Assembly: GCA_949282255.1 (NCBI GenBank) | Contig: CASDPA010000016.1 | Span: forward strand, 1-46,946 | DNA length: 46,946 nt | Origin: an uncultured Spirochaetales bacterium | GTDB taxonomy: Bacteria; Spirochaetota; Spirochaetia; Sphaerochaetales; Sphaerochaetaceae | Reading direction: 5' to 3' | Shown: positions 35,065-42,810 of the stretch, one piece after another | Position numbering within the stretch: the first letter of the stretch is position 1 | Layout: the number at the start of each line of letters is the position of its first letter | Made by a program: the position numbers and the translations under genes | The notes under the pieces: generated by a model | Databases searched by the model: none | Seen by the model: only the letters and a program-made list of their open reading frames with translations | What the model was told of the DNA's origin: nothing

Positions 35065-37002
35065 ATGAAAAATTTGCAGGTATCAGATCTAACGCTTTCC
35101 TTTGGGGAAAGAAAGATCCTTGATAATATAAGCTTCACGCTTTCAGAAACATCCAGATCAGCACTTGCCGGAGCAAACGGTTCGGGTAAGTCCACCCTTT
35201 TCAAAACTCTTGCTGGACTTTTGGAAGCCGACAGTATGAACCTTTCTCTTACCAAAGATGCCAGGATCGCATATCTTCCACAATCCGATATAGTCTTCAG
35301 CAACGAAACCGTATATGAGGCCGCGGAAAAAGGCTATGACAGATTCAAAGGTCTTTTGGCAGAACTTGAAGAATTGGAAGAAAACCTGTCTTTGGATGAT
35401 GGCAAGCAGATAAAACGTGCACAAAGGATAAGCGAGATACACGATGAGCTGAGTGAAAGCGGCTACTATGACAGGAAAAGCAGGATAGAGACTATCCTTA
35501 TGGGCCTTGGATTTCACACCTTTGATTTTTCAAGAGAGGCAGGAACGTTCTCCGGTGGATGGCAAATGAGGATTGCTTTGGCAAAAATCCTGATAGAAGA
35601 CCCCGATTTTCTCCTTTTGGACGAGCCTACGAACTATCTGGATATAGAAGCCATGACCTGGCTTGAAGGCTACCTTTCTTCTTTCGGGGGCGGGCTTATG
35701 CTGGTTTCCCACGATCAGGACTTTTTAGACAGCACAGTAAACGAGGTTTTCGAGCTTTTTAATGGAAAGCTTAAAAGATATCCTGGCAATTACACAAAAT
35801 ACCTTGAGGTCAGGCAACAAGAGATCGAAGCTCTGGAAAAGGCATATAAGAGGCAGCAGGAAGAAATAGGACGAACCGAGCAGTTCATAGAAAAATTCCG
35901 CTACAAGGCTACAAAAGCAAAACAGGTACAGTCCAGGATCAAGATGCTTGAAAAAACAGAGCTTATTGAAATACCTGCACATCTGAAAAAAATCTATTTT
36001 TCTTTTCCTGATTGTGAGAGAAGCGGAAATGATGTGCTTATCGTCGAAAACCTGAAAAAGGCCTATGGAACGAATGTGATTTATTCAGATTTCTCCTTCA
36101 CCGTCAACCGCGGCGAGCGTCTTGCCATCACTGGTAGGAACGGTGCGGGCAAATCGACCCTTTTAAGGATTCTTGCAGGTCAAGACAAAATGTTCGAAGG
36201 TACGGTGCGTTTGGGATCAAATGTCAAAACCGGGTATTTTGCCCAAGATGCGGAAAACACCCTTTCTGCTGAAAATACGGTCCTTGAAGAGATCGAGAGC
36301 ATTGCTGACACCTCAGATATCCCCAAAGTCAGGAACATGCTTGGTGCATTCCTTTTTCAGGACGATGACGTATTCAAGACGGTCAAGGTACTTTCAGGTG
36401 GGGAAAAATCAAGGCTTTCGCTTTTGAAAATACTCATGCATCCAGCCAACCTGCTTTTGCTCGATGAGCCGACAAACCATTTGGACATCAACAGCAAGGA
36501 AGTGCTGCTGAAAGCCATGAAGGAATATGGCGGTACGACAGTGTTCGTAAGCCATGACAAGCATTTCATAAGCAATCTTGCCACCAAGATCCTCTATTTA
36601 AACGAAGATGGACCGGAATTTTTCGAAGGTGATTGGGAATACTTCAATTACAAGCTCAAGCAGAAGGAAGAGGAATTTTCCGTCGTAAAGAAAACAGATA
36701 CCAGCTATCAAGAAAAGAAAAATGTTTTACAGCTTTCCCATGAGCAGATAAAAGTGCTCAGAAATAAGAAGAAATCCTTGAAAAGGGAAATAGAGGACAT
36801 AGAGGACAGCATCAAAAGAATAGAAGATGATATTGCAGAGCTCGAAGGAGAGAGCATGAAAAGCGAAAACTACTCCGATGCGCTGAAAATAACTGCAATC
36901 CTTGCCAAAAAGAAAGACAAGGAAAGGGAAAAGGAAGAAAAGGAAAATCTATGGCTGGAAAAAACGATGCTTTTGGAGCAATACAATGAACAGGATAAAT
37001 GA
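35065..37002 (+). CDS. ABC-F family ATPase (ribosome-associated type)
   Basis: 645 aa with two ABC domains and no membrane segments. Domain 1: GANGSGKST (Walker A, about residue 34), FSGGWQMR (signature), LLLDEPTNYLD (Walker B). A charged linker of about 80 residues (EKAYKRQQEEIGRTEQFIEK) follows, the ribosome-probing interdomain linker. Domain 2: GRNGAGKST, LSGGEKSR, LLLDEPTNHLD. The C-terminal 110 residues form a coiled coil, as in Uup/YkpA-like members. ABC-F proteins act on the ribosome, some giving antibiotic protection; which subfamily this is remains open. It overlaps maf by 17 bases. Confidence 0.92.
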   Translation: MKNLQVSDLTLSFGERKILDNISFTLSETSRSALAGANGSGKSTLFKTLAGLLEADSMNLSLTKDARIAYLPQSDIVFSNETVYEAAEKGYDRFKGLLAELEELEENLSLDDGKQIKRAQRISEIHDELSESGYYDRKSRIETILMGLGFHTFDFSREAGTFSGGWQMRIALAKILIEDPDFLLLDEPTNYLDIEAMTWLEGYLSSFGGGLMLVSHDQDFLDSTVNEVFELFNGKLKRYPGNYTKYLEVRQQEIEALEKAYKRQQEEIGRTEQFIEKFRYKATKAKQVQSRIKMLEKTELIEIPAHLKKIYFSFPDCERSGNDVLIVENLKKAYGTNVIYSDFSFTVNRGERLAITGRNGAGKSTLLRILAGQDKMFEGTVRLGSNVKTGYFAQDAENTLSAENTVLEEIESIADTSDIPKVRNMLGAFLFQDDDVFKTVKVLSGGEKSRLSLLKILMHPANLLLLDEPTNHLDINSKEVLLKAMKEYGGTTVFVSHDKHFISNLATKILYLNEDGPEFFEGDWEYFNYKLKQKEEEFSVVKKTDTSYQEKKNVLQLSHEQIKVLRNKKKSLKREIEDIEDSIKRIEDDIAELEGESMKSENYSDALKITAILAKKKDKEREKEEKENLWLEKTMLLEQYNEQDK

Positions 37003-37606
37003 ACCGGATGAACTGCAGCTAAAATTCTCAAAACGCTTTCCTCGCCTGATGCTGGCCTCCTCATCGGCCAATAGAAAAGGCCTTCTGCAAGCCGGAGGCT
37101 CTATTGTGGAGGTTTTCAAACCAGATGCAGACGAAACAAAAAATGGTTCGTCTTTTATCAATATTGTGGAAAACATCGCTGCAAAAAAACTTGATGCATA
37201 CCTCTCCTCTTCCGCATTCAGACCGGATATCCCGGCAATCGCAGCAGACACGCTGGTGCTTTTTTCTAATTCACTCCTCGGAAAACCTGCTGATTCTCAA
37301 GATGCCAAGAGAATGCTGAAAATGCTTTCAGGAAAAAAGCACAGCGTAATCAGCGCAGTAGGACTTTATCTGCCAGGAGGAAGGAAAAAGGTTTTCTCCG
37401 ATGTGGCAGAAGTTTATTTCAAAAGTCTTGATGAAAATGAGATCGATGCCTATTTAGAAACAGGAGAATGGTGCGGTGCAGCCGGTGCATACAGGCTCCA
37501 AAAAACAGGGTACAAGCTCGTTGAACATATTTCAGGGGACTGGACAACGGTTGTCGGACTTCCTCTTGAAAGGATTTTGATGGAAAGTCAGGCCATTTCA
37601 GAGTAA
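36986..37606 (+). CDS. maf: Maf-family nucleotide pyrophosphatase
   Basis: 206 aa. Maf proteins hydrolyse dTTP/UTP or modified nucleotides and are thought to keep them out of DNA and RNA. Signatures: LASSSANRKGLL (the phosphate-binding N-terminal motif), FKPDADETK, AADTLVLF (catalytic Asp) and GKKHSVISAVGLY. The start at 36986, with GGAG 7 bases upstream, gives the N-terminal extension MNRINEPDELQLKFSKRF before the motif. It overlaps the ABC-F gene by 17 bases and the convergent arsR-type gene by 19. Confidence 0.9.
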   Translation: MNRINEPDELQLKFSKRFPRLMLASSSANRKGLLQAGGSIVEVFKPDADETKNGSSFINIVENIAAKKLDAYLSSSAFRPDIPAIAADTLVLFSNSLLGKPADSQDAKRMLKMLSGKKHSVISAVGLYLPGGRKKVFSDVAEVYFKSLDENEIDAYLETGEWCGAAGAYRLQKTGYKLVEHISGDWTTVVGLPLERILMESQAISE

Positions 37607-37893
37607 TGTTCTGTTCCAAGAGCAAGTATCTTGTGGATATGCTCGTCATTAAGGCGGTATATGGCCATTTTACCGTCTTTGCGGAACCTGACCAGCCTGT
37701 TTTGCCGCAGCACCTTCAGCTGTTGCGATATCGCAGACTGGCTCATAAGAAGCGCATCGGCTATTGTGTTCACCGATGCCTCCCCCTTCTCATCCAGAAA
37801 AAATAATATTTTCAGCCGGGTGGTATCCCCGAACAATTTATAAAAATCAGCAAGATCGGAGATATCCTCATCTGCAAGATTCAATGTTTCCAT
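37588..37893 (-). CDS. ArsR/SmtB-family zinc-type metal sensor repressor
   Basis: 101 aa winged-helix repressor. The HTH lies at about residues 43-63 (IADALLMSQSAISQQLKVL), followed by the wing RKDGKMAIYRL. The C-terminal helix carries Asp83, His85, His96 and Glu99, exactly the spacing of the SmtB alpha5 zinc site (D-x-H-x10-H-x2-E). There are no Cys residues, so arsenic or CadC-type cadmium sites are excluded. An ATG 14 codons earlier is open but lies upstream of the expected transcript start. The mRNA is probably leaderless. The likely target is the operator in front of the zinc ATPase gene at 9594-9619. Confidence 0.88.
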   Translation of the reverse strand: METLNLADEDISDLADFYKLFGDTTRLKILFFLDEKGEASVNTIADALLMSQSAISQQLKVLRQNRLVRFRKDGKMAIYRLNDEHIHKILALGTEHYSEMA

Positions 37894-37899
37894 GGATAA

Positions 37900-37929
37900 A
37901 ATATAACCCGAAATAATTAATATTGTTAA
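37900..37929 (-). promoter_or_regulatory. Promoter of the metal-sensor gene (probably leaderless)
   Basis: Minus strand TTAACA (37929-37924), an 18-base spacer, TATATT (37905-37900), then 6 bases to the ATG at 37893. Confidence 0.55.
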
Positions 37930-37935
37930 GTGCAT

Positions 37936-37964
37936 TTGTTTATTTATCCTTTTTGGGCTATACT
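37936..37964 (+). promoter_or_regulatory. Promoter of the beta-hydroxyacid dehydrogenase-gltA operon (probably leaderless)
   Basis: TTGTTT (37936-37941), a 17-base spacer, TATACT (37959-37964), then 6 bases to ATG 37971. There is no Shine-Dalgarno. It stands back to back with the metal-sensor promoter. Confidence 0.65.
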
Positions 37965-37970
37965 CATATC

Positions 37971-38852
37971 ATGTTCAACAAAATAGGTTTTATCGGAATC
38001 GGAGTGATGGGAAAAAGCATGGCCGCCCATCTTATGGATGCATACGGCCCTATCCTCATATACTCCAGGACAAAAAGCAAAGCTGAAGATCTGATTTCAC
38101 GCGGTGCAATCTGGAAGGACAGTGTGAAGGAGATTGCACAGGAAGCAGACCTCATCTTTACTATCGTAGGATATCCAAGCGATGTCGAAAGCATTTACCT
38201 TTCCGAGGATGGTTTAGTAAATAATGCAAAGGAAGGCACCTTCTTCTGCGATATGACGACAACCACTCCAAGTTTGGAGATGAAAATTGCCAAGCAAGCC
38301 GCCAAAAGAGGTTGCAAGTTCTTTGATGCTCCTGTAAGCGGAGGGGATGTAGGTGCGAGAAATGCCACTCTCACCATCATGCTTGGAGGGGATAAGGATT
38401 CTCTTGATGACATCATCCCCTACCTTGAGAAAATGGGAAAAAGCATCAATTACATGGGAAAGGCCGGTATGGGCCAGCACACAAAGATGTGCAACCAGAT
38501 AGTCATTTCCGGAACGATGATAGGCGTCTCTGAAGCTCTTGTCTACGGGAAAAAAGCAGGCCTGGATGTCCCTGCGATGATCGATGCGATCCGCCCGGGA
38601 GCAGCTGGATGCTGGACGCTGGACAATCTTGCACCAAGAGTGGTGAAAAATGATTTTGCACCTGGATTCATGATCGACCATTTCATCAAGGATATGAAAA
38701 TAGCCTTGGAAGAAAGCAAAGCTATGAATATTGAACTTAAAGGGCTCGCCCTTGTTGAAAAGCTTTACGAAAAACTGCAGGAAGAAGGATACGGCAAAGA
38801 CGGTACGCAAGCCCTTGTAAAAGCTGTTGAAGCTACGGCAAAGGAGGTTTGA
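37971..38852 (+). CDS. Beta-hydroxyacid dehydrogenase (3-hydroxyisobutyrate dehydrogenase family)
   Basis: 293 aa NAD(P)-dependent dehydrogenase. Motifs in order: the dinucleotide-binding GFIGIGVMGKSM, the substrate-binding DAPVSGGDVGA (about residue 115-125), and GKAGMGQHTKMCNQ with the catalytic Lys. These define the family of 3-hydroxyisobutyrate, tartronate semialdehyde and related reductases; the exact substrate cannot be read from these motifs. The ORF opens 16 codons earlier, inside the promoter, so ATG 37971 is chosen. Citrate synthase starts directly after its stop codon, so the two are co-transcribed. Confidence 0.88.
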   Translation: MFNKIGFIGIGVMGKSMAAHLMDAYGPILIYSRTKSKAEDLISRGAIWKDSVKEIAQEADLIFTIVGYPSDVESIYLSEDGLVNNAKEGTFFCDMTTTTPSLEMKIAKQAAKRGCKFFDAPVSGGDVGARNATLTIMLGGDKDSLDDIIPYLEKMGKSINYMGKAGMGQHTKMCNQIVISGTMIGVSEALVYGKKAGLDVPAMIDAIRPGAAGCWTLDNLAPRVVKNDFAPGFMIDHFIKDMKIALEESKAMNIELKGLALVEKLYEKLQEEGYGKDGTQALVKAVEATAKEV

Positions 38853-40157
38853 ATGCTCAACCTCGAGGAAAAGAAGAAGGCTAAACTCATCTTCCCTGAT
38901 GGAAAGGAATACGAGCTTAATGTAATGACGGATACAATGGGTGACAGGTCTGTAGATATCACAAACCTTCGTAAGGATACAGGCTATATCACCTATGACC
39001 CGGGATTTGTCAATACAGGGTCATGCATGTCCAAAATCTGCTACATCAATGGAGAAAAAGGCATACTTCGTTACAGGGGATATGATATCGAAGACCTTGT
39101 CGAACATTGTGACTTCATCGAGGTGGCATATCTGCTTGTAAAGGGCACGCTTCCAAATACCGCGGAAAGAATCAACTATCAGAAGCTTTTGAACAAGCAT
39201 TCGCTTTTACATGTGAACATGAGAGATTTTTTCCGGGCTTATCCTCATGACGGACATCCCATGGGAATACTTTCAGCAATGGTTGCATCCCTTTCCGCTT
39301 TCTATCCGGAATTGGAAGAAAAAGACCCTGAGGAGAATATCGACCTCACAGTTACAAGGCTTCTTTCAAAGATGAGGACAATTGCTGCCTTCACTTACAG
39401 GCAGATGAACGGACTGCCATATGTGGAACCGCAGTACAACTACTCATATTGTGCGAATTTCCTTAACATGATGTTCTATTCAAGTGTGAACAACTACACT
39501 CCGGATCCACTTCATGTCCAAGCACTCAACAAGCTTCTGATCCTGCACGCAGACCATGAACAGAACTGTTCCACAAGCGCAGTACGGCTTGTCGGTTCTT
39601 CAGAAGCAAACCTTTATGCTTCGGTTGCTGCCGGCTGTTGCGCACTATGGGGAAGCAAGCACGGTGGTGCAAATCAGGCAGTGATGGACATGCTGCAGAA
39701 AACTCATCAGGAAGGAATGAGCATCGACGAGGTCATTGCAAAGGCTAAGGATAAGAGTGACAGCTTCCGTCTTTCCGGGTTTGGGCACAGGGTATACAAG
39801 ACCTTCGATCCAAGAGCAAAGATTGCAAAACAGATCTGCAAACAGATTTTGGCACAATCGGAAGGTGGAGATCCGCTTCTTGATATTGCCTTGGAAATCG
39901 AGGAACGCGCCACCCATGACGATTATTTTATCGAAAGAAACCTTTATCCGAATGTCGACTTTTATACAGGCCTCACCTTCCATGCAATGGGCATACCTGT
40001 ATCGATGTTCACAGTGCTTTTTGCAATGGGCAGACTTCCTGGCTGGATAGCCCACTATCTTGAATGGAGGCATGACCCATACCAGAAGATCGGCCGACCA
40101 CGTCAGGTTTATTCAGGACCGACGATGAGAAAGGTTGTTCCGATAAACGAAAGATGA
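38853..40157 (+). CDS. gltA: Citrate synthase
   Basis: 434 aa, the type II (GltA-like) length, with the extra N-terminal domain. It condenses oxaloacetate and acetyl-CoA to citrate. Active-site segments: HADHEQN (His), GSKHGGANQAV (substrate-binding His), GFGHRVYK (catalytic His) and NVDFYTG (catalytic Asp), all intact. AAGGAGG lies 5 bases before the ATG, in the end of the dehydrogenase gene. A strong terminator follows about 80 bases later. Aconitase and isocitrate dehydrogenase are encoded nearby on the other strand. Confidence 0.96.
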   Translation: MLNLEEKKKAKLIFPDGKEYELNVMTDTMGDRSVDITNLRKDTGYITYDPGFVNTGSCMSKICYINGEKGILRYRGYDIEDLVEHCDFIEVAYLLVKGTLPNTAERINYQKLLNKHSLLHVNMRDFFRAYPHDGHPMGILSAMVASLSAFYPELEEKDPEENIDLTVTRLLSKMRTIAAFTYRQMNGLPYVEPQYNYSYCANFLNMMFYSSVNNYTPDPLHVQALNKLLILHADHEQNCSTSAVRLVGSSEANLYASVAAGCCALWGSKHGGANQAVMDMLQKTHQEGMSIDEVIAKAKDKSDSFRLSGFGHRVYKTFDPRAKIAKQICKQILAQSEGGDPLLDIALEIEERATHDDYFIERNLYPNVDFYTGLTFHAMGIPVSMFTVLFAMGRLPGWIAHYLEWRHDPYQKIGRPRQVYSGPTMRKVVPINER

Positions 40158-40234
40158 TATGAACAGCCTCTTTTGATCGGATAGGTGCTTTATTGAGAGA
40201 CCAGACAGACAGAGGTTGGAAACAATGTGAAAAG

Positions 40235-40269
40235 AACGATGTCGAGCCAAAAGGCCGGCATCGTTTTTT
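40235..40269 (+). terminator. Intrinsic terminator after gltA
   Basis: AACGATG / CATCGTT forms the outer stem, GCC / GGC with further pairs the inner part, followed by a run of T residues. The rest of the 264-base gap between gltA and the next gene holds no recognisable gene. Confidence 0.85.
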
Positions 40270-40421
40270 ACAATTAAAAATATTGAATCAACATAGGCTC
40301 TATTACAAATCGGCTGTTATCCTGAGAGTTCAAGATTCTTATATGTTTTTATGGTTGAAAAAAAGTAACGGATAATATACGATTTCATACACTGCTTGAT
40401 ACGTAATATGGAGAAAACAAC

Positions 40422-41456
40422 ATGATCAAGCCCAAACGCCTTGTAAGAGGAGATAAGGTGGCAATCGTTTCATTGTCACGGGGAATGCTTGGAGAGAAGA
40501 TGTTTGTCCATAAATTTGAGCTTGCAAAAAAACGGTTGGAAGAATATGGATTAGTGGTTGTTGCCATGCCTAATGCCTTAAAAGGAATAGACTATCTGTA
40601 TCGTCATCCGGAAGCAAGAGCTCAAGATTTGATGGACGCCTTTCGAGATCCTGAAATCAAAGCGGTGTTTAATGCCATTGGTGGTGATGATACAATAAGA
40701 CTTTTGCCATATGTTGACTTTGATATTTTGAAAAACAACCCTAAGATATTCACCGGCTTTTCGGATTCCACAACAAACCATTTCATGATGTACAAGGCCG
40801 GCTTGGTCTCTTACTACGGATTATCTGTCATGAACAACATTTCAGAGTATGTTGCGATGAACGGGTATACGAAACAAGCAATGGAAAAAACCTTATTCGC
40901 TCCCCAGGATAAACTTGAAATTCTTTGTAGTGATTTTTGCAGCTATGAAAAGGACAAGATTTGGTGGGCAGAAGAAAACATGCACCACACCACACCCCGT
41001 CACCCTAACACAGGCTACGAAATCATACAAGGAAACGGAAAAGTGACGGGCGAGCTATTAGGTGGATGTATAGATGTATTTCCAGAATTGCTTGGGACGT
41101 CCTTGTGGCCTTCACCAGACCAGTGGAAAGGCAAGATCCTGCTGCTGGAAACGAGCGAAGCCGATATGCCAGAAATGGTTTTATGTTGGCTTTTACGGAA
41201 TTTGCAGGCTCAAGGCATATTGCACGCCATAAATGGAATCATTGTAGGAAAACCTGCCGTAGAAGAAAAGTATGAAAAATATAAAAATGTGTATAAGCAG
41301 GTTGTAGGATTTGAGGCGAATTTGCCAGGCCTTCCAATCCTATACAATGTTAATGTGGGCCACGCATATCCAATCGGCGTATTTCCGTTGGGTCTGAAAT
41401 ACGAAATTGATTGCGCTAACAGAACACTCACCTTGTTGGAAAGTGCAACTGAATGA
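40422..41456 (+). CDS. S66-family peptidase (LD-carboxypeptidase / MccF-like)
   Basis: 344 aa cytosolic serine peptidase. GFSDST (Ser114) carries the nucleophile, GGDDTIRLLPY precedes it, and the catalytic Glu and His are probably in LLLETSEA and GHAYPIG. Family members are LD-carboxypeptidases that trim murein tetrapeptides during recycling, or MccF-type enzymes that cleave microcin C-like toxins. The length (344) and the HAYPIG tail fit the MccF-like side slightly better. TGGAG lies 9 bases before the ATG. It lies between gltA and icd, bounded by terminators on both sides, and looks more AT-rich than its neighbours, so it may be an inserted gene. Confidence 0.85.
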   Translation: MIKPKRLVRGDKVAIVSLSRGMLGEKMFVHKFELAKKRLEEYGLVVVAMPNALKGIDYLYRHPEARAQDLMDAFRDPEIKAVFNAIGGDDTIRLLPYVDFDILKNNPKIFTGFSDSTTNHFMMYKAGLVSYYGLSVMNNISEYVAMNGYTKQAMEKTLFAPQDKLEILCSDFCSYEKDKIWWAEENMHHTTPRHPNTGYEIIQGNGKVTGELLGGCIDVFPELLGTSLWPSPDQWKGKILLLETSEADMPEMVLCWLLRNLQAQGILHAINGIIVGKPAVEEKYEKYKNVYKQVVGFEANLPGLPILYNVNVGHAYPIGVFPLGLKYEIDCANRTLTLLESATE

Positions 41457-41481
41457 TAGCTTTCATTTTGCAAGGAGAAAG

Positions 41482-41518
41482 GATAAAACAAAAACAGGCA
41501 TGACAAAAATCATGCCTG
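41482..41518 (-). terminator. Intrinsic terminator of the acn-icd operon
   Basis: Read on the minus strand, CAGGCATGA / TCATGCCTG (9 bp, 6-base loop) is followed by TTTTTGTTTT. It lies about 65 bases beyond the icd stop codon. The hairpin could also end the S66 peptidase transcript, but the plus-strand side has no T run. Confidence 0.85.
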
Positions 41519-41584
41519 CTCCAAGAAATTCCCATATCACTTTTTCATAACCACTGGACACTTTATTTCAATAGTCAAAACGCC

Positions 41585-42808
41585 TTAAACCAGGCTTACA
41601 AGGTATTGGCAGAAATCCTTGGTACCGAGGAGCTCGGCCTCTCCTCCCTCTTTTTTGATCAAGGTGTAGAAATCAGACGTGACCTTACCTGAAGAAATTG
41701 CCTTGCTGACAATCCAAAGTACCTTATCCGCAGCTTCCGTCCATCCAATATAGCGCAGCATCATCTCGGCGGATAAGATTATTGATAACGGATTGACAAT
41801 ATCTTTACCAGCAATATCGGGAGCCGTTCCATGCGTTGCCTCAAAAATGGCACATCCTGTATCATAATTGATATTTGCTCCAGGAGCGATTCCAATCCCG
41901 CCAACCTCCGCTGCAAGAGCATCGGAAACATAATCCCCATTCAAATTGAGAGTCGCAATGACATCGTAAGCTTCCGGCTTCAGCAAAATATTCTGCAAAA
42001 ATGCATCACAGATGCAGTCTTTTATCTCAAAATCCTCAAGCCCTTCCCTTTTTATGACACAGCGTCCATCTTCCATGATTGCACCGAACTCATCCTTTGC
42101 AAGCTGATAGCCCCATTCACGGAACCCACCTTCGGTGAATTTCATTATGTTACCCTTATGGACAAGGGTCAGATTGCGTCTGTTGTTATGAAGGCCATAT
42201 CTGATTGCAGCCCTGATAAGCCTTTTGCTGCCTTCAGGACTTACAGGCTTTATTCCAATTGCACTCGTTTCCGGAAATCTTATTTTATTGACTCCCATCT
42301 CCTTTTGCAAGAAAGATATCACCTTGAGAGCATCTTCACTGCCGCTTCTCCATTCGATCCCTGCATATATATCCTCGGTGTTTTCCCTGAAGACGACCAT
42401 ATCGACATTTTCTGGATGCCTTACAGGAGATGGAACACCGTTAAAATAAACCACAGGACGCTGGCAGACATATAAATCCAATTGCTGACGCAATGCTACA
42501 TTCAGGCTCCTCATTCCCTTGCCAACAGGAGTCTGGAGCGGCCCCTTGATAGCAACAAGGCAATCCTTGATGCATTTCAATGTGCGCTCAGGCAGATTTG
42601 TTCCAACCTGCTCAAATGCCTTTCCTCCCGCAAGAACCTCTTCCCATTCGATTCTTCTCTTGCCCCCATATACAGAGGATACGACAGCGTTGACCACCTT
42701 TATCATGCAAGGGGTGATTTCGCTTCCGACTCCGTCGCCTTCGATGTATAGGATCGTAGGGATGTCAGGAACTGCAAGTTTTCCGTTTTCACAAGTGATT
42801 TTAGCCAT
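41585..42808 (-). CDS. icd: Isocitrate dehydrogenase, predicted NAD-dependent
   Basis: 407 aa homodimeric-type enzyme converting isocitrate to 2-oxoglutarate. The isocitrate-binding SLNVALRQ (Ser101, Asn103, Arg107), Arg141 in [11 protein letters not shown], Tyr148 and Lys218 in LVHKGN are all present. The cofactor loop reads HGTAPDIAG: Asp331 and Ile332 stand where E. coli NADP-enzyme has Lys344 and Tyr345, and Ser378 and Thr382 replace Tyr391 and Arg395. These are the residues that hold the NADP 2'-phosphate, so NAD is predicted. The start is ATG 42808 (AAGG 6 bases upstream), 2 bases before the aconitase stop; a TTG two codons earlier is open. The pair forms an operon. Confidence 0.93.
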   Translation of the reverse strand: MAKITCENGKLAVPDIPTILYIEGDGVGSEITPCMIKVVNAVVSSVYGGKRRIEWEEVLAGGKAFEQVGTNLPERTLKCIKDCLVAIKGPLQTPVGKGMRSLNVALRQQLDLYVCQRPVVYFNGVPSPVRHPENVDMVVFRENTEDIYAGIEWRSGSEDALKVISFLQKEMGVNKIRFPETSAIGIKPVSPEGSKRLIRAAIRYGLHNNRRNLTLVHKGNIMKFTEGGFREWGYQLAKDEFGAIMEDGRCVIKREGLEDFEIKDCICDAFLQNILLKPEAYDVIATLNLNGDYVSDALAAEVGGIGIAPGANINYDTGCAIFEATHGTAPDIAGKDIVNPLSIILSAEMMLRYIGWTEAADKVLWIVSKAISSGKVTSDFYTLIKKEGGEAELLGTKDFCQYLVSLV

Positions 42809-42810
42809 AA

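Noticed and set aside
40270-40421. Possible small gene or RNA between gltA and the S66 peptidase
   Set aside because: No frame with a credible start, no stable fold beyond the gltA terminator, and only weak promoter-like boxes.
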